A stretch of 64,000 nucleotides of DNA, taken from Rhizobium leguminosarum (GTDB lineage: Bacteria > Pseudomonadota > Alphaproteobacteria > Rhizobiales > Rhizobiaceae). The position numbers were made by a program, and so were the translations under genes. The notes below the pieces were generated by a model. It was given only the letters and a program-made list of their open reading frames with translations, ran no database searches and was not told the DNA's origin. Each line of letters opens with the position of its first letter. Within the stretch, counting starts at the first letter, position 1. The stretch spans positions 434,001 to 498,000 of the forward strand of contig NZ_MZMU01000012.1 in NCBI RefSeq assembly GCF_004123835.1. The letters are read 5' to 3'. Below are positions 23,510 through 31,662 of this stretch, in pieces.

Positions 23510-24616
23510 ATGGATTTGCCGTCTCCCCTTGCCTGGCTGGTTGACGAGGCCGGAGCCTCGCCCGGTCCCGAACGGTTTCTGGCCGAGCTCGGGCGCCGGC
23601 TGCTGGCCGACGGACTGCCGCTTTCCGGCGGCACGCTGACGCTTTCGGTGCCGCATCCGATCATTGCGAGGCGCACCTGGTTGTGGCGGGCCGAAACCGG
23701 TGCTGTCATCGAAGCGCTGGCCTTTGCCGCGGCTCCGCAGAGCGAGGCCGGGCGCGACTGGCTGACCGGGCTCGGGCCGGTATGGGAGGAGCGAATAGGG
23801 CCTTCGCAGGATAGTCCGATGCTCGGCTGGGCGGGTATCGACAACCGGGCAGGGGCCGGCGCATTCGCTCCGGCCGAAGCCGACCGGCTGCGCGAGGTCG
23901 CGCGTTTTGCCGCCGCACCGCTCGCAGCGCTCGAGGCGCGGGAGGCGCGGGCAGCCCTGCTCGAAGCCTATCTCGGCCGGCGTAGTGCCGCCCGGGTGCA
24001 GGCCGGCGAGCTTGCCCGCGGCACCGGCGAGACCATACGTGCGGCTCTTCTCTGCGCAGACCTGCGCGATTTCACCGCGCTTTCGGAGGTGACGGAGCCG
24101 CACGCGATGATCGCGACGCTCGACGCATGGTTCGACCGCGTCGCAGGCGCGGTGCACGCCTTCGGCGGCGAGGTGCTGAAATTCATGGGCGACGGCGTGC
24201 TGGCGATCTTTCCGGTCATGGGCGCTTCCGATGACGCGGGAAGGGTGGGCCACGGTGACCGGGAAGCCTGCGAGGCAGCCCTCAGGGCGGTTGCTGCCAG
24301 CCGTGCCGGCATGGTCCATCTCGACCAGATACGCCAGGCGCAGGGGCTGGCGCCGCTGCCCTTCGGCGCGGCGCTGCATTTCGGCGAGATCCTGTGGGGC
24401 AATATCGGCGCAGCCGACCGGCTGGACTTTACCGCCATCGGGCCCGCCGTCAATCTCGTCAGCCGGCTGGAAGGGCTGTGCAAGCCGCTCGGCCGAAGCG
24501 TGCTGATCTCGGGCGCGGTTGCAGCGAATACGGCGACGGTGCTCGTGCCGCTCGGAGAGCACAGCTTGCGCGGCATTGCCCAGCCTTGCGCGGTCTTCAC
24601 CCTGCCGGAGGACTGA
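23510..24616 (+). CDS. Class III adenylate/guanylate cyclase, cytoplasmic
   Basis: With the ATG at 23510 the protein has 368 residues and no membrane span. An N-terminal region (about 1-165) of unclear fold precedes a cyclase domain (about 175-365). Key residues are present: metal ligands Asp184 (CADLRDF) and Asp228 (LKFMGDG), Lys224 and Asp306 (RLDFT) for adenine selection, and Asn315/Arg319 (VNLVSRLE). The usual GD before VN is Gly311-Pro312. Similar soluble cyclases are common in rhizobia. An in-frame ATG at 23468 cannot be excluded. No partner gene; the ArsR-type gene downstream has its own promoter and operator. Confidence 0.85.
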   Translation: MDLPSPLAWLVDEAGASPGPERFLAELGRRLLADGLPLSGGTLTLSVPHPIIARRTWLWRAETGAVIEALAFAAAPQSEAGRDWLTGLGPVWEERIGPSQDSPMLGWAGIDNRAGAGAFAPAEADRLREVARFAAAPLAALEAREARAALLEAYLGRRSAARVQAGELARGTGETIRAALLCADLRDFTALSEVTEPHAMIATLDAWFDRVAGAVHAFGGEVLKFMGDGVLAIFPVMGASDDAGRVGHGDREACEAALRAVAASRAGMVHLDQIRQAQGLAPLPFGAALHFGEILWGNIGAADRLDFTAIGPAVNLVSRLEGLCKPLGRSVLISGAVAANTATVLVPLGEHSLRGIAQPCAVFTLPED

Positions 24617-24654
24617 GCCGCGCGCAGGGTGCCTGCATTTATGCAAAGAAAGAT

Positions 24655-24674
24655 TTGCAAAGATATCTTTGCAA
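24655..24674. promoter_or_regulatory. Perfect 20-bp palindromic operator of the ArsR-like gene
   Basis: TTGCAAAGATATCTTTGCAA is a perfect inverted repeat 15 bases before the regulator's ATG. A second, partial copy of the half-site (ATGCAAAG, 24641-24648) lies just upstream. Position and symmetry fit autoregulation by the winged-helix protein that follows. Confidence 0.75.
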
Positions 24675-24689
24675 TAGTAGGCTGCCGGC

Positions 24690-25340
24690 ATGAAAAATCC
24701 GCGCCCGCAGCCTGCTCACTCAGTCACCGCACCCCGCACCCTCAGCCGGGTCGTGCCCGATCCGACCGCGCTGAAAGCGCTGACGCATCCTGTCCGACTG
24801 CGCATGCTCGGCATGCTGAGGATCGATGGGCCTGCCACGGCGACGCAGCTTGCCGCGCGGCTCGGCCTGAACAGCGGCGCGACGAGCTATCATCTGCGCC
24901 AGCTTGCCCAGTACGGCTTCATCGAGGAGGCGCCGCATGCCTCGCGGCGCGACCGCTGGTGGCGCGCCAGCCATGAGCTGACCTCGGTGCCGCCAAGTGA
25001 AGCCGAAGGGGAAGCGCTCGATCTCGACATCGCCTTCAACCAGGCCGCACTCTCGCTGCAGGTCGGCCAGATGCAGCAGGCGCTGGAGGAATATGCCGAG
25101 CTGCCGGCTGAATGGCGCAAGGCGACGGCTGCCGACGACATCATCATCCCGATGACGGCGGCACAGGCCGAGGCCCTGACGAAACGGCTGCGCGACATCA
25201 TCCTGGAGGCGATGCGGGCGGCCCCGTCGCTCGGGGAGGCGGCGTCGCAGGAATCCGGCATGGTTCCCTTCTATGTCATGTTGCACGCCTTTCCCTATCC
25301 GGGCCGCGTTCCGCATCGCGAAGGGGAGGATAAGCAATGA
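24690..25340 (+). CDS. ArsR-type winged helix-turn-helix regulator
   Basis: The 216-residue protein has an N-terminal winged helix (about 25-95): LKALTHPVRLRMLGMLRIDGPATATQLAARLGLNSGATSYHLRQLAQYGFIEE, the ArsR-family pattern. No metal-site CxC pair is visible in the DNA-binding helix, so it is more like the HTH_20 branch that controls exporters. The C-terminal half is helical and may bind a ligand. It overlaps the MFS gene by ATGA and lies right after a 20-bp palindrome, so it probably represses itself and the transporter. Confidence 0.88.
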   Translation: MKNPRPQPAHSVTAPRTLSRVVPDPTALKALTHPVRLRMLGMLRIDGPATATQLAARLGLNSGATSYHLRQLAQYGFIEEAPHASRRDRWWRASHELTSVPPSEAEGEALDLDIAFNQAALSLQVGQMQQALEEYAELPAEWRKATAADDIIIPMTAAQAEALTKRLRDIILEAMRAAPSLGEAASQESGMVPFYVMLHAFPYPGRVPHREGEDKQ

Positions 25341-26563
25341 GACGGCGCGGGCCGTTCCTGGCGCTCGCGGCTGCGGAGACATTCTCGCTCTCCGGCACGC
25401 GGCTTTCGACGATCGCAATTCCCTGGCTGGTGCTGAGCACGACGGGCAGCCCGGTGCTGACAGGCCTGACGGCAATGATGGAGATGCTGCCCTATGTCAT
25501 CGCCAAGGCGCTCGGCGGACCGCTGATCGACCGCGCCGGCGCCAAGAGCATCGCCATCATCTGCGACACCGCCTCGGTGCTCGTGGTCGCTCTGGTGCCG
25601 CTTCTCGATCTCTTCGGCATGCTCGGCATGCCGGTGCTGCTGCCGCTCGTCTTTGCCATGGGCGTGCTGCGCGGCCCCTCCGATGCGGCCAAGCAGACGA
25701 TGGTTCCCGATATCGCCACACTCGCCAATGTACCGCTTGAACGAGTGACCGGCGTTGCGAGCGCCATCGAGCGGCTGGCCTCGACGGCGGGTGCGGCCGG
25801 CGCCGGCGCTTTGATCGGGCTGATCGGCCCCGGCCAGGCGCTGCTCGTCAATGCCGCCACCTTCGCCGCGGCCGCGCTGATCGTTGCCGCGGGGATACCC
25901 GGGACGCGACGCACGCCTGCGCCCGAAACTCGACCGGTCGAACGGGCTTCCTATATCGAGGATCTGCGCGAAGGCTGGCGCTTTCTGCGCGGCGATGCCG
26001 TGCTCGTCAGTATCGTCGCCATGGTGGCGGTTACCAATCTCTTCGACCAGGCCTATCATGCCGTGCTGCTGCCGGTCTGGACACGGGATGCCGGCCATGG
26101 CCCGGAGCTGCTCGGTGCGATGTTCGCCGCCTTCGCCGGCGCCTCGATCGCAGGTGCGGCGATTGCCGCGGCGATCGGCGAGCGCATGCCGCGATTGATG
26201 GTCTATACGGTGGCCTTCCTCCTGACCGGTTTTCCGCGTTTTCTCGTTCCGGCGCTGGACGCGCCCATCGGCCTCGTCTTTGCGACGCTCGCCATCGCAG
26301 GATTCGCGTCGGGCTTCCTCAACCCAATCCTGTCGGCCGTCATCTTCGAGCGCATCCCTAAGCCGCTGACTGGTCGCGTCACAGCATTGAACACCGCCCT
26401 CTGCTTCGCCCTCATCCCTTTCGGCGGCCTCGCCGGCGGCGCGCTGATCAGCACGTTCGGCCTTGCCGCGGCGCTGTTCCTGATGGGGATTGCCTATCTC
26501 GCGGCAACGCTTGCGCCGCTGGCGCTGAAGAGCTTTCGCGGGTTTGACAGGGGCCTCGCCTGA
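25337..26563 (+). CDS. MFS transporter (MFS_3-like exporter)
   Basis: The 408-residue protein has about twelve hydrophobic spans and the loop motif GGPLIDRAGAKS between spans 2 and 3, the MFS signature. The start FLALAAAETFSLSGTRLSTIAIPWLVLSTTGSP resembles the MFS_3/enterobactin-exporter-like group, many of which export drugs or siderophores. Its start overlaps the stop of the ArsR-like gene, so the two are coupled. The substrate is unknown. It converges with a LysR gene. Confidence 0.9.
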   Translation: MRRRGPFLALAAAETFSLSGTRLSTIAIPWLVLSTTGSPVLTGLTAMMEMLPYVIAKALGGPLIDRAGAKSIAIICDTASVLVVALVPLLDLFGMLGMPVLLPLVFAMGVLRGPSDAAKQTMVPDIATLANVPLERVTGVASAIERLASTAGAAGAGALIGLIGPGQALLVNAATFAAAALIVAAGIPGTRRTPAPETRPVERASYIEDLREGWRFLRGDAVLVSIVAMVAVTNLFDQAYHAVLLPVWTRDAGHGPELLGAMFAAFAGASIAGAAIAAAIGERMPRLMVYTVAFLLTGFPRFLVPALDAPIGLVFATLAIAGFASGFLNPILSAVIFERIPKPLTGRVTALNTALCFALIPFGGLAGGALISTFGLAAALFLMGIAYLAATLAPLALKSFRGFDRGLA

Positions 26564-26578
26564 AGCGTCCAGCTCTAG

Positions 26579-27478
26579 CTAGCCGCGCCCAAGCTCTTCG
26601 ACGATCAGATCGATGAAGCGGCGGACACGTGGTTCCAGCAGGCGCTTGTCGGGATAGAGGGTGACGATCTTTGCGTCGTCGGTTTCGAAGTCGGCCAGGA
26701 TCTGCCGGAGGCGGCCGGCGGCGAGATCGTCGATGACGAGAAAATCGGGAAGCAGTGCAATGCCCAGCCCCGCCAAGGCGGCGTCGCGGATCGCCTCTCC
26801 GCTGTCGAGCCTTAGTCGGCTGCGGCCCTGCGCCTTGATCCAGGAACCGCCTTCCCCGCGAAAGCGCCAGCCCTGCCTTTGATTGCGGCCGGCGAAGATC
26901 AGGCAGTCGTGGACCGCGAGATCGTCGATATCGCGCGGCTCGCCGCGCTCAGCAAGGTAGGACGGCGAGGCGCAGAGCCGCGCCTTATAGGTCGCGATCA
27001 CGCGTGAGACCAGGCGGGTGTCCGTCGCCGTCGCGCCGAGCCGGATCGCCAGATCGAAGCCCTCCTCGACAATGTCGGCCAGGCGATCGGTGAAGCTGAC
27101 CTCGACCTGGATGTCGGGCCAGGCCCGCAGATATTTTTCAAGCAAAGGCAGCACGACGAGCCGCCCGAAAGCATCGGGAACGGTAAGCCGGAGAACGCCT
27201 CGCGGCGTGCTGTTCTGCCCCGCTACGCTCGCTTCCGCCTCGTCGACCGATACCAGGATCTGCAGCCCGCGCTCGTAAAACATCCGACCTTCGTCGGTCA
27301 GGCTCAACGTCCTCGTCGTGCGGTTGAGCAGGCGCGCGCCGAGCCGGTCTTCCAGACGGGTGACGGCCTTGCCTGCCGCCGAACGCGACAGGCCCATGGC
27401 CTGGCCGCCGGCGATAAAGCTTCCGGCATCGACGACGGCCATGAAGATCAGAATATCGTTCAGGTTCGTACGTGGCAT
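26579..27478 (-). CDS. LysR-family transcriptional regulator
   Basis: A 299-residue LysR protein: N-terminal helix-turn-helix (NDILIFMAVVDAGSFIAGGQAMGLSRSAAGKAVTRLEDRLG, about 6-48), linker, and an effector-binding domain with the usual DLAIRLG motif. It is CrgA-like. It has no divergent partner close by: the next gene upstream, on the same strand, is a PhyH dioxygenase gene 296 bases away. Its target cannot be named. Confidence 0.9.
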   Translation of the reverse strand: MPRTNLNDILIFMAVVDAGSFIAGGQAMGLSRSAAGKAVTRLEDRLGARLLNRTTRTLSLTDEGRMFYERGLQILVSVDEAEASVAGQNSTPRGVLRLTVPDAFGRLVVLPLLEKYLRAWPDIQVEVSFTDRLADIVEEGFDLAIRLGATATDTRLVSRVIATYKARLCASPSYLAERGEPRDIDDLAVHDCLIFAGRNQRQGWRFRGEGGSWIKAQGRSRLRLDSGEAIRDAALAGLGIALLPDFLVIDDLAAGRLRQILADFETDDAKIVTLYPDKRLLEPRVRRFIDLIVEELGRG

Positions 27479-27774
27479 CAGGCAACTCGAGCGGTTCGGT
27501 TACAGCCATAAGTCGTTTAGTCATGGGATCGATTCAAGGTTCCGAGCATCAACGTCCAACGCGGCAGTAAGGTCCGACCGCCTCGCTTCTGTGTCGACAT
27601 GCCTTCCTCAAACAAGCTGCTAATAGCAGCCATCGCACCGGTCGCCGGTCAACAAGGGTGGCCGGGGTACGACAAACAGGAAGGAAAACATGGCCGCCAA
27701 TGCCGGCTAACGCGCGGCTGGCACATCGAGGTCAGATGATCGGGGTTCTGCCGAATAGGCCCTGGAAAGCCGGA
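27479..27774. other. Intergenic region, no gene seen
   Basis: This 296-base stretch should carry the LysR gene's promoter and the 3' end of the PhyH transcript. I see no motif-bearing frame; a GGAAGG-preceded ATG at about 27690 opens only six codons. Confidence 0.5.
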
Positions 27775-28698
27775 CTACAGCATATCACCGAGGCTCCAGT
27801 GGTTGTTCCATCGGACGTCGATCTCGTCGTCGACATTCTGATATCTTATGTCGGTGGAGAGGCGCAGCCGCCGGCTGCGGTCCTGATTGGTGGTCGAGGC
27901 GTGGATCATGTAGGGCGAGTGGAGCACCACGTCACCGGCCTCATAATCGGCGGCGAGCCAGCGGGTGTCGAAGCGCTCCGCCATATCAGGGAGATCCTTC
28001 GAGACCCAGCCGCCTTCCGCCATGTGGCTGTTATAGGCATTGATCCGCTCTTCCGCAGAAAGATCGCCGCTTGCGGCCTGGAACTCGGCTTCCATCCTGA
28101 CGCCCAGCGCGTGCGAGCCTTCGAGGTAAACCAGGCCGCCCATCTCGGTGGGGATGTCGCCGATTGGAATCCAGGCTGTCACCAGGCGGCTGGTGCCACC
28201 GCGGAGATAGACGAGATCATAGTGGGCGGGCGTGGCCGTCGGCGATCCCGGTTGGACGAAACGCATGAGCTTGCGCTTGTGCAGATAGGAGATGCCCTGC
28301 AGGAAATCGTCCATGAAGCGGGCGAGCGGCGGTTGCGCGCAAAAGCCTTCATAGGCGGCTGAACGGACGAGCGACATCAGGCGCCGGTCCGCCAGGCTCC
28401 TGTCGAAGCCACCGGCAGACGCCAAGCCCAGAGAAAAATCGCTACCGGGCTCGACCAGTCCGGTTTCGGCGAGGCGTTCGAAAACCCAGCGGCGGAAATC
28501 GATGACATCGGCTCGCGGCAGAAGGCCTTTCAGCCAGACATAGCCATCATCCTGGTAGCGGCGACGGATGGCGTCGACACCGATGCCGGGATCGGTCGGC
28601 GTGAGCCAGCCCGTTCGCTCCGCAGGCAAGGTTCTGCCATTTGCGGCAAGAGGAAATTCCATCTTGCGAGCTTGTATGACCTCCGCAGCAATTGACAT
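27775..28698 (-). CDS. Phytanoyl-CoA dioxygenase (PhyH)-family protein
   Basis: From the ATG at 28698 (after GGAGGAGTGAA) the protein has 307 residues. The 2-oxoglutarate/Fe(II) site is visible: His and Asp of TPAHYDLVYL, the distal His of LHSPYMIHAST, and the 2-oxoglutarate-binding Arg a few residues on (RSRRLRLSTDIRYQ). PhyH-family enzymes hydroxylate lipids, siderophore precursors or small metabolites. The gene is divergent from an AraC regulator across 97 bases, so it is probably its target. Substrate unknown. Confidence 0.88.
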   Translation of the reverse strand: MSIAAEVIQARKMEFPLAANGRTLPAERTGWLTPTDPGIGVDAIRRRYQDDGYVWLKGLLPRADVIDFRRWVFERLAETGLVEPGSDFSLGLASAGGFDRSLADRRLMSLVRSAAYEGFCAQPPLARFMDDFLQGISYLHKRKLMRFVQPGSPTATPAHYDLVYLRGGTSRLVTAWIPIGDIPTEMGGLVYLEGSHALGVRMEAEFQAASGDLSAEERINAYNSHMAEGGWVSKDLPDMAERFDTRWLAADYEAGDVVLHSPYMIHASTTNQDRSRRLRLSTDIRYQNVDDEIDVRWNNHWSLGDML

Positions 28699-28795
28699 TT
28701 CACTCCTCCGTCGCTTGAGTTGGCTTGTCATCAATTACCTGATCCGGCATGCCAACCGACATAGAGGAAATTCATAGCTGGACTTTTCGCTCACC

Positions 28796-29620
28796 ATGAG
28801 AGACACCGAAGCCATCTATAGAACGCCGCTCGGCGCGGCCGGCGGACTGGCAGTCACCGGCAGCGGCAGGCAGCATGCCCGCCGTGCGGTGACGGACCGG
28901 AAACTACCGAGTTTCGCCGTCGTGCTGGTGGAGCGCGGGCAGGGCTGGCTGGAAACTGCCGCCACCGGCCGCATGAGCCTGACCGGACCTGCACTGTTCT
29001 GGCTGTTTCCCAACCGTGTGCATTCCTATGGCCCCGACGCAGGCGGCTGGGACGAGCGCTGGGCGCTTTTCGAAGGATCTTTCATGCGGGACTTCGTGAG
29101 GCTGAGGATCATCGCCGAGCGCCATCCCGTCGTCGCCCTGCATCATCTCGATGAGGTGGTGCGTCTTTTCGGCAAGCTTCATGCCGATCTGCTTGACGAT
29201 ACCAATCTCGGGCAGGCGTCGGCGGCATCGATGCTGCATCGCATCGTCATATCAGTCGCCAGACAGGCAAGCGGCGCGGTCGATCGACCCCAGGAGAAGC
29301 CCGACATGGCGAAAATCGTGGAAACGCTACGGCGGCGGGCGATGCAACCGTTGGACCTCGCAGCCTTTGCCGCCGAGCACGGCATGTCTCCGGCCACGCT
29401 GCGCAGGCGGTTCACGCTCGAAACCGGATTGCCTCCCAAGGCATTTCAGCTTCGGGCGCGCATGGACCATGCCAAACAGCTACTGGCAACCACCGACGAA
29501 AAGATCGAAACGGTGGCCGCCATGATCGGCCTGGATGATCCGTTTTATTTTTCGCGTGTTTTTCACGAACGCGAAGGCTGCAGTCCTCGCGAATTCCGCG
29601 CGAGGTATCCGCGGGTTTGA
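28796..29620 (+). CDS. AraC-family transcriptional regulator
   Basis: The 274-residue protein has an N-terminal cupin-like arm (about 10-120, with the typical FAVVLVERGQGWLET and FPNRVHSYGP) and two C-terminal helix-turn-helices (about 180-272): LDLAAFAAEHGMSPATLRRRFTLETG and IETVAAMIGLDDPFYFSRVFHEREGCSPREFRARYP. This is the XylS/AraC signature. It probably activates the divergent PhyH dioxygenase gene in response to a small ligand. The 5' end sits 97 bases from that gene's start. Confidence 0.92.
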   Translation: MRDTEAIYRTPLGAAGGLAVTGSGRQHARRAVTDRKLPSFAVVLVERGQGWLETAATGRMSLTGPALFWLFPNRVHSYGPDAGGWDERWALFEGSFMRDFVRLRIIAERHPVVALHHLDEVVRLFGKLHADLLDDTNLGQASAASMLHRIVISVARQASGAVDRPQEKPDMAKIVETLRRRAMQPLDLAAFAAEHGMSPATLRRRFTLETGLPPKAFQLRARMDHAKQLLATTDEKIETVAAMIGLDDPFYFSRVFHEREGCSPREFRARYPRV

Positions 29621-29666
29621 CAGTCCGGCAACTGGCGTCAGCGCCAGCCGAGCGCCGGGGCAATGT

Positions 29667-29794
29667 CTCATCGATGAAGCCGATCTTGTCGCCATCGTCG
29701 TTGCCGCAGGCGAAACAGGCGCGGTCGCTGTCGTCGACCGGCGCGAAGATGCTGCGGCAGACCGAGACGCGCGGCTGGCGTATCCCGTGTTCAC
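29667..29794 (-). pseudogene. Decayed fragment of an LLM-class flavin oxidoreductase gene
   Basis: Translated on the minus strand, this stretch reads RQPRVSVCRSIFAPVDD…DRACFACGND and then DKIGFIDE. It is close to residues RQPRISVSRSIFALVDDRDRAYFGYGND…DKIGFIDE of the intact LLM oxidoreductase encoded at 31663-32685. The similarity covers about 43 codons and stops abruptly on both sides; there is no start or stop in register. It is a relic of a duplicated or rearranged copy, in the same orientation as the intact gene about 2 kb away. Confidence 0.85.
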
Positions 29795-29960
29795 GAAGTC
29801 ATGTATGATGACGGAGGGTTGGAGACGGTCTTTCATCGCCTAGGCAAAATTTTCGCCGCACCATTCAGTGCAGGCCCGATACCGGGTGGAAGGTTTCGTT
29901 GTCCGATTCGTGAACGTCCGGCTTCGCTCGTTTGCGGAGGTTTCGGACCGGGAGGGGAAA

Positions 29961-31067
29961 ATGACGTCCAGCGTATCGAACGCCGATCTTGCGCCGTCGA
30001 GACCGTCCATCGTCCATGCAGCGGTTCAATTGGGACTCGTCGCCCTTCTGGTCTATGTCTGCGCCAGGATCATATTGCCCTTCCTGGGTATTCTGCTTTG
30101 GTCGGTGATCCTGGCGGTCATGCTTCATCCCTTGCATCTGCGCCTGTCGGGCCGGCTCGGCAATCGCTGGTCGGCATTTCTGATCGGGATGGTCGGCGTT
30201 GCCGTCGTGCTGGTGCCCATGTTCGTCGTCGTCACATCGCTTGGATCTTCGATTTATTGGCTCGTTTCCGGCTTGCAGAACCACAGCCTGACAATTCCGC
30301 CGCCTCCAACGTGGCTTGCCGAACTGCCGGTCGTCGGGGCGAAGCTCTCGGAGGGCTGGTCGCTCACTGTCGCCAACCTACCCTCGGCGCTCCGTCAATA
30401 CGGCCAGATGCTGAGCAAGCCTGCCGCGTGGCTTGCATCTTTCGCTGGAGGCCTCGCCGCCGGCGGGCTGTCCTTCGTTCTTTCCATCGCGATCGCCGCC
30501 GTGCTTGTCGCTTATGCGAGGGGTGCTGCGGCATTCGCCCTCAGTCTGCTGGAGCTCGTCACCAACAGCAAGGCGCGGGGCGCCCGGCTCATCCATCTGA
30601 CCGCCACAACGATCCGGGGCGTGGCAGTCGGCGTGGTCGGGGTGGCGGTGATCCAGTCGCTGCTCGTCGGCGTTGGCTTCTTCGCCATCGGCGTTCCGGC
30701 CGCCGGTATTCTGACGCTCGTAACGTTTCTCTTGGCAGTCGTGCAGATACCGCCGCTGCTGCTGACGTTGCCCGTCATGGCCTATGTCTTCGCCACGGAG
30801 GCAACGACACCGGCAATCGTCTTCGCCATATGGTCCTTCGTCGCCGGGCTGAGCGACAATTTTCTCAAACCATTGATGCTCGGCCGTGGATCGGACGTGC
30901 CGATGCCGGTCATTTTGGTCGGTGTCATCGGAGGGATGCTGGCCGACGGCCTTCTTGGTATATTTGTAGGCCCCGTGCTGCTCGCCGTCGGCTTCGTGTT
31001 GCTGATGGAATGGTTGCATAAGCGTCCGGTCGAGGACGGCCCCCAGATCGAAGGTCCGGCCCCATGA
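29961..31067 (+). CDS. AI-2E / PerM-family transporter
   Basis: The ATG at 29961 follows GGGAGGGG; the frame is open for 31 codons upstream without features. The 368-residue protein has about eight hydrophobic spans in the PerM/AI-2E layout: two N-terminal pairs, a soluble loop (about 95-160), and a C-terminal block with VAVIQSLLVGVGFFAIGVPAAGILTLVTFLLAVVQIPPL and DNFLKPLMLGRG…P..ILVGVIGGMLADGLLGIFVGPVLLA, the family signature. Members include AI-2 exporters and Na+(K+)/H+ antiporters. It overlaps by ATGA a small K+-channel gene, which favours a cation or osmotic role. Confidence 0.9.
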   Translation: MTSSVSNADLAPSRPSIVHAAVQLGLVALLVYVCARIILPFLGILLWSVILAVMLHPLHLRLSGRLGNRWSAFLIGMVGVAVVLVPMFVVVTSLGSSIYWLVSGLQNHSLTIPPPPTWLAELPVVGAKLSEGWSLTVANLPSALRQYGQMLSKPAAWLASFAGGLAAGGLSFVLSIAIAAVLVAYARGAAAFALSLLELVTNSKARGARLIHLTATTIRGVAVGVVGVAVIQSLLVGVGFFAIGVPAAGILTLVTFLLAVVQIPPLLLTLPVMAYVFATEATTPAIVFAIWSFVAGLSDNFLKPLMLGRGSDVPMPVILVGVIGGMLADGLLGIFVGPVLLAVGFVLLMEWLHKRPVEDGPQIEGPAP

Positions 31068-31507
31068 TCACGGTTATCGGCCTCGGCCTGCTTGCAATGT
31101 CGGTGTGCCTCGCACTGCAGGCACTGGCTTCAGCGTTGGCCGCGCGTTATTTTGCTCACGCGCGCGCGCAACCGATGGGCCGAAAGCCCTGGCGGACGAT
31201 CTTCCTGCAATTCTCAGTTCTGATGATCGTGCTCATGCTGGGCAATATCTTCCAAGTCGTTTTTTGGGCGCTGTTATATCGCGCGCTCGGCGCCTTCGAG
31301 GACTTCGAAACGGCAATGTATTTTTCGGGCGTCACCTTCACGTCACTTGGCTATGGCGACGTGGTGCTTGACGGCCGTATCCGGCTGCTTGGGCCGCTGC
31401 AGGCAGCCAATGGGCTGATGATGTTCGGGATCACGACGGCCCTGTTTTTCTCGGCCATCCAGCACGCCACGGGGAAATTGACTGCGGAAAAATCGAACCG
31501 CGCATGA
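31064..31507 (+). CDS. Two-helix potassium channel protein (Ion_trans_2)
   Basis: The 147-residue protein has an N-terminal span (1-25), a second (about 48-72), a pore loop with the selectivity filter TFTSLGYGD (91-99) and a last span (about 108-132). TxxTxGYG is the K+-channel signature. There is no RCK or cyclic-nucleotide domain: the tail is only about 15 residues, so gating must come from voltage-independent membrane cues or from a partner. Its ATG overlaps the stop of the AI-2E-family gene (ATGA), indicating a two-gene unit. Confidence 0.9.
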   Translation: MITVIGLGLLAMSVCLALQALASALAARYFAHARAQPMGRKPWRTIFLQFSVLMIVLMLGNIFQVVFWALLYRALGAFEDFETAMYFSGVTFTSLGYGDVVLDGRIRLLGPLQAANGLMMFGITTALFFSAIQHATGKLTAEKSNRA

Positions 31508-31569
31508 GCCGTAGAGCGCTGGAGCCTGGCCGACGAAGACGGCTTGCCCGGAAGGGACATTAGTGCGCC

Positions 31570-31662
31570 GTGCGTCCTTTCGGACGCACAAAGGACGCTC
31601 TAACGCTTTGAATCTACGCATCGTGCTTTCCGAAAATCGATTCCGATTTTCGGGCCGATGCG
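31570..31662. repeat. Rhizobial intergenic palindromic element (third family)
   Basis: Two hairpins: GTGCGTCC (31570-31577) with GGACGCAC (31582-31589), and CCGAAAATCG (31630-31639) with CGATTTTCGG (31644-31653), the latter inside an outer CGCATCG/CGATGCG stem. The layout is that of the short palindromic repeats scattered between rhizobial genes, from memory. It separates the convergent K+-channel and LLM oxidoreductase genes. Confidence 0.75.

Noticed and set aside
27658..28362. Forward frame antisense to the PhyH gene
   Set aside because: The minus-strand frame has the complete iron/2-oxoglutarate site; the forward frame is a shadow.
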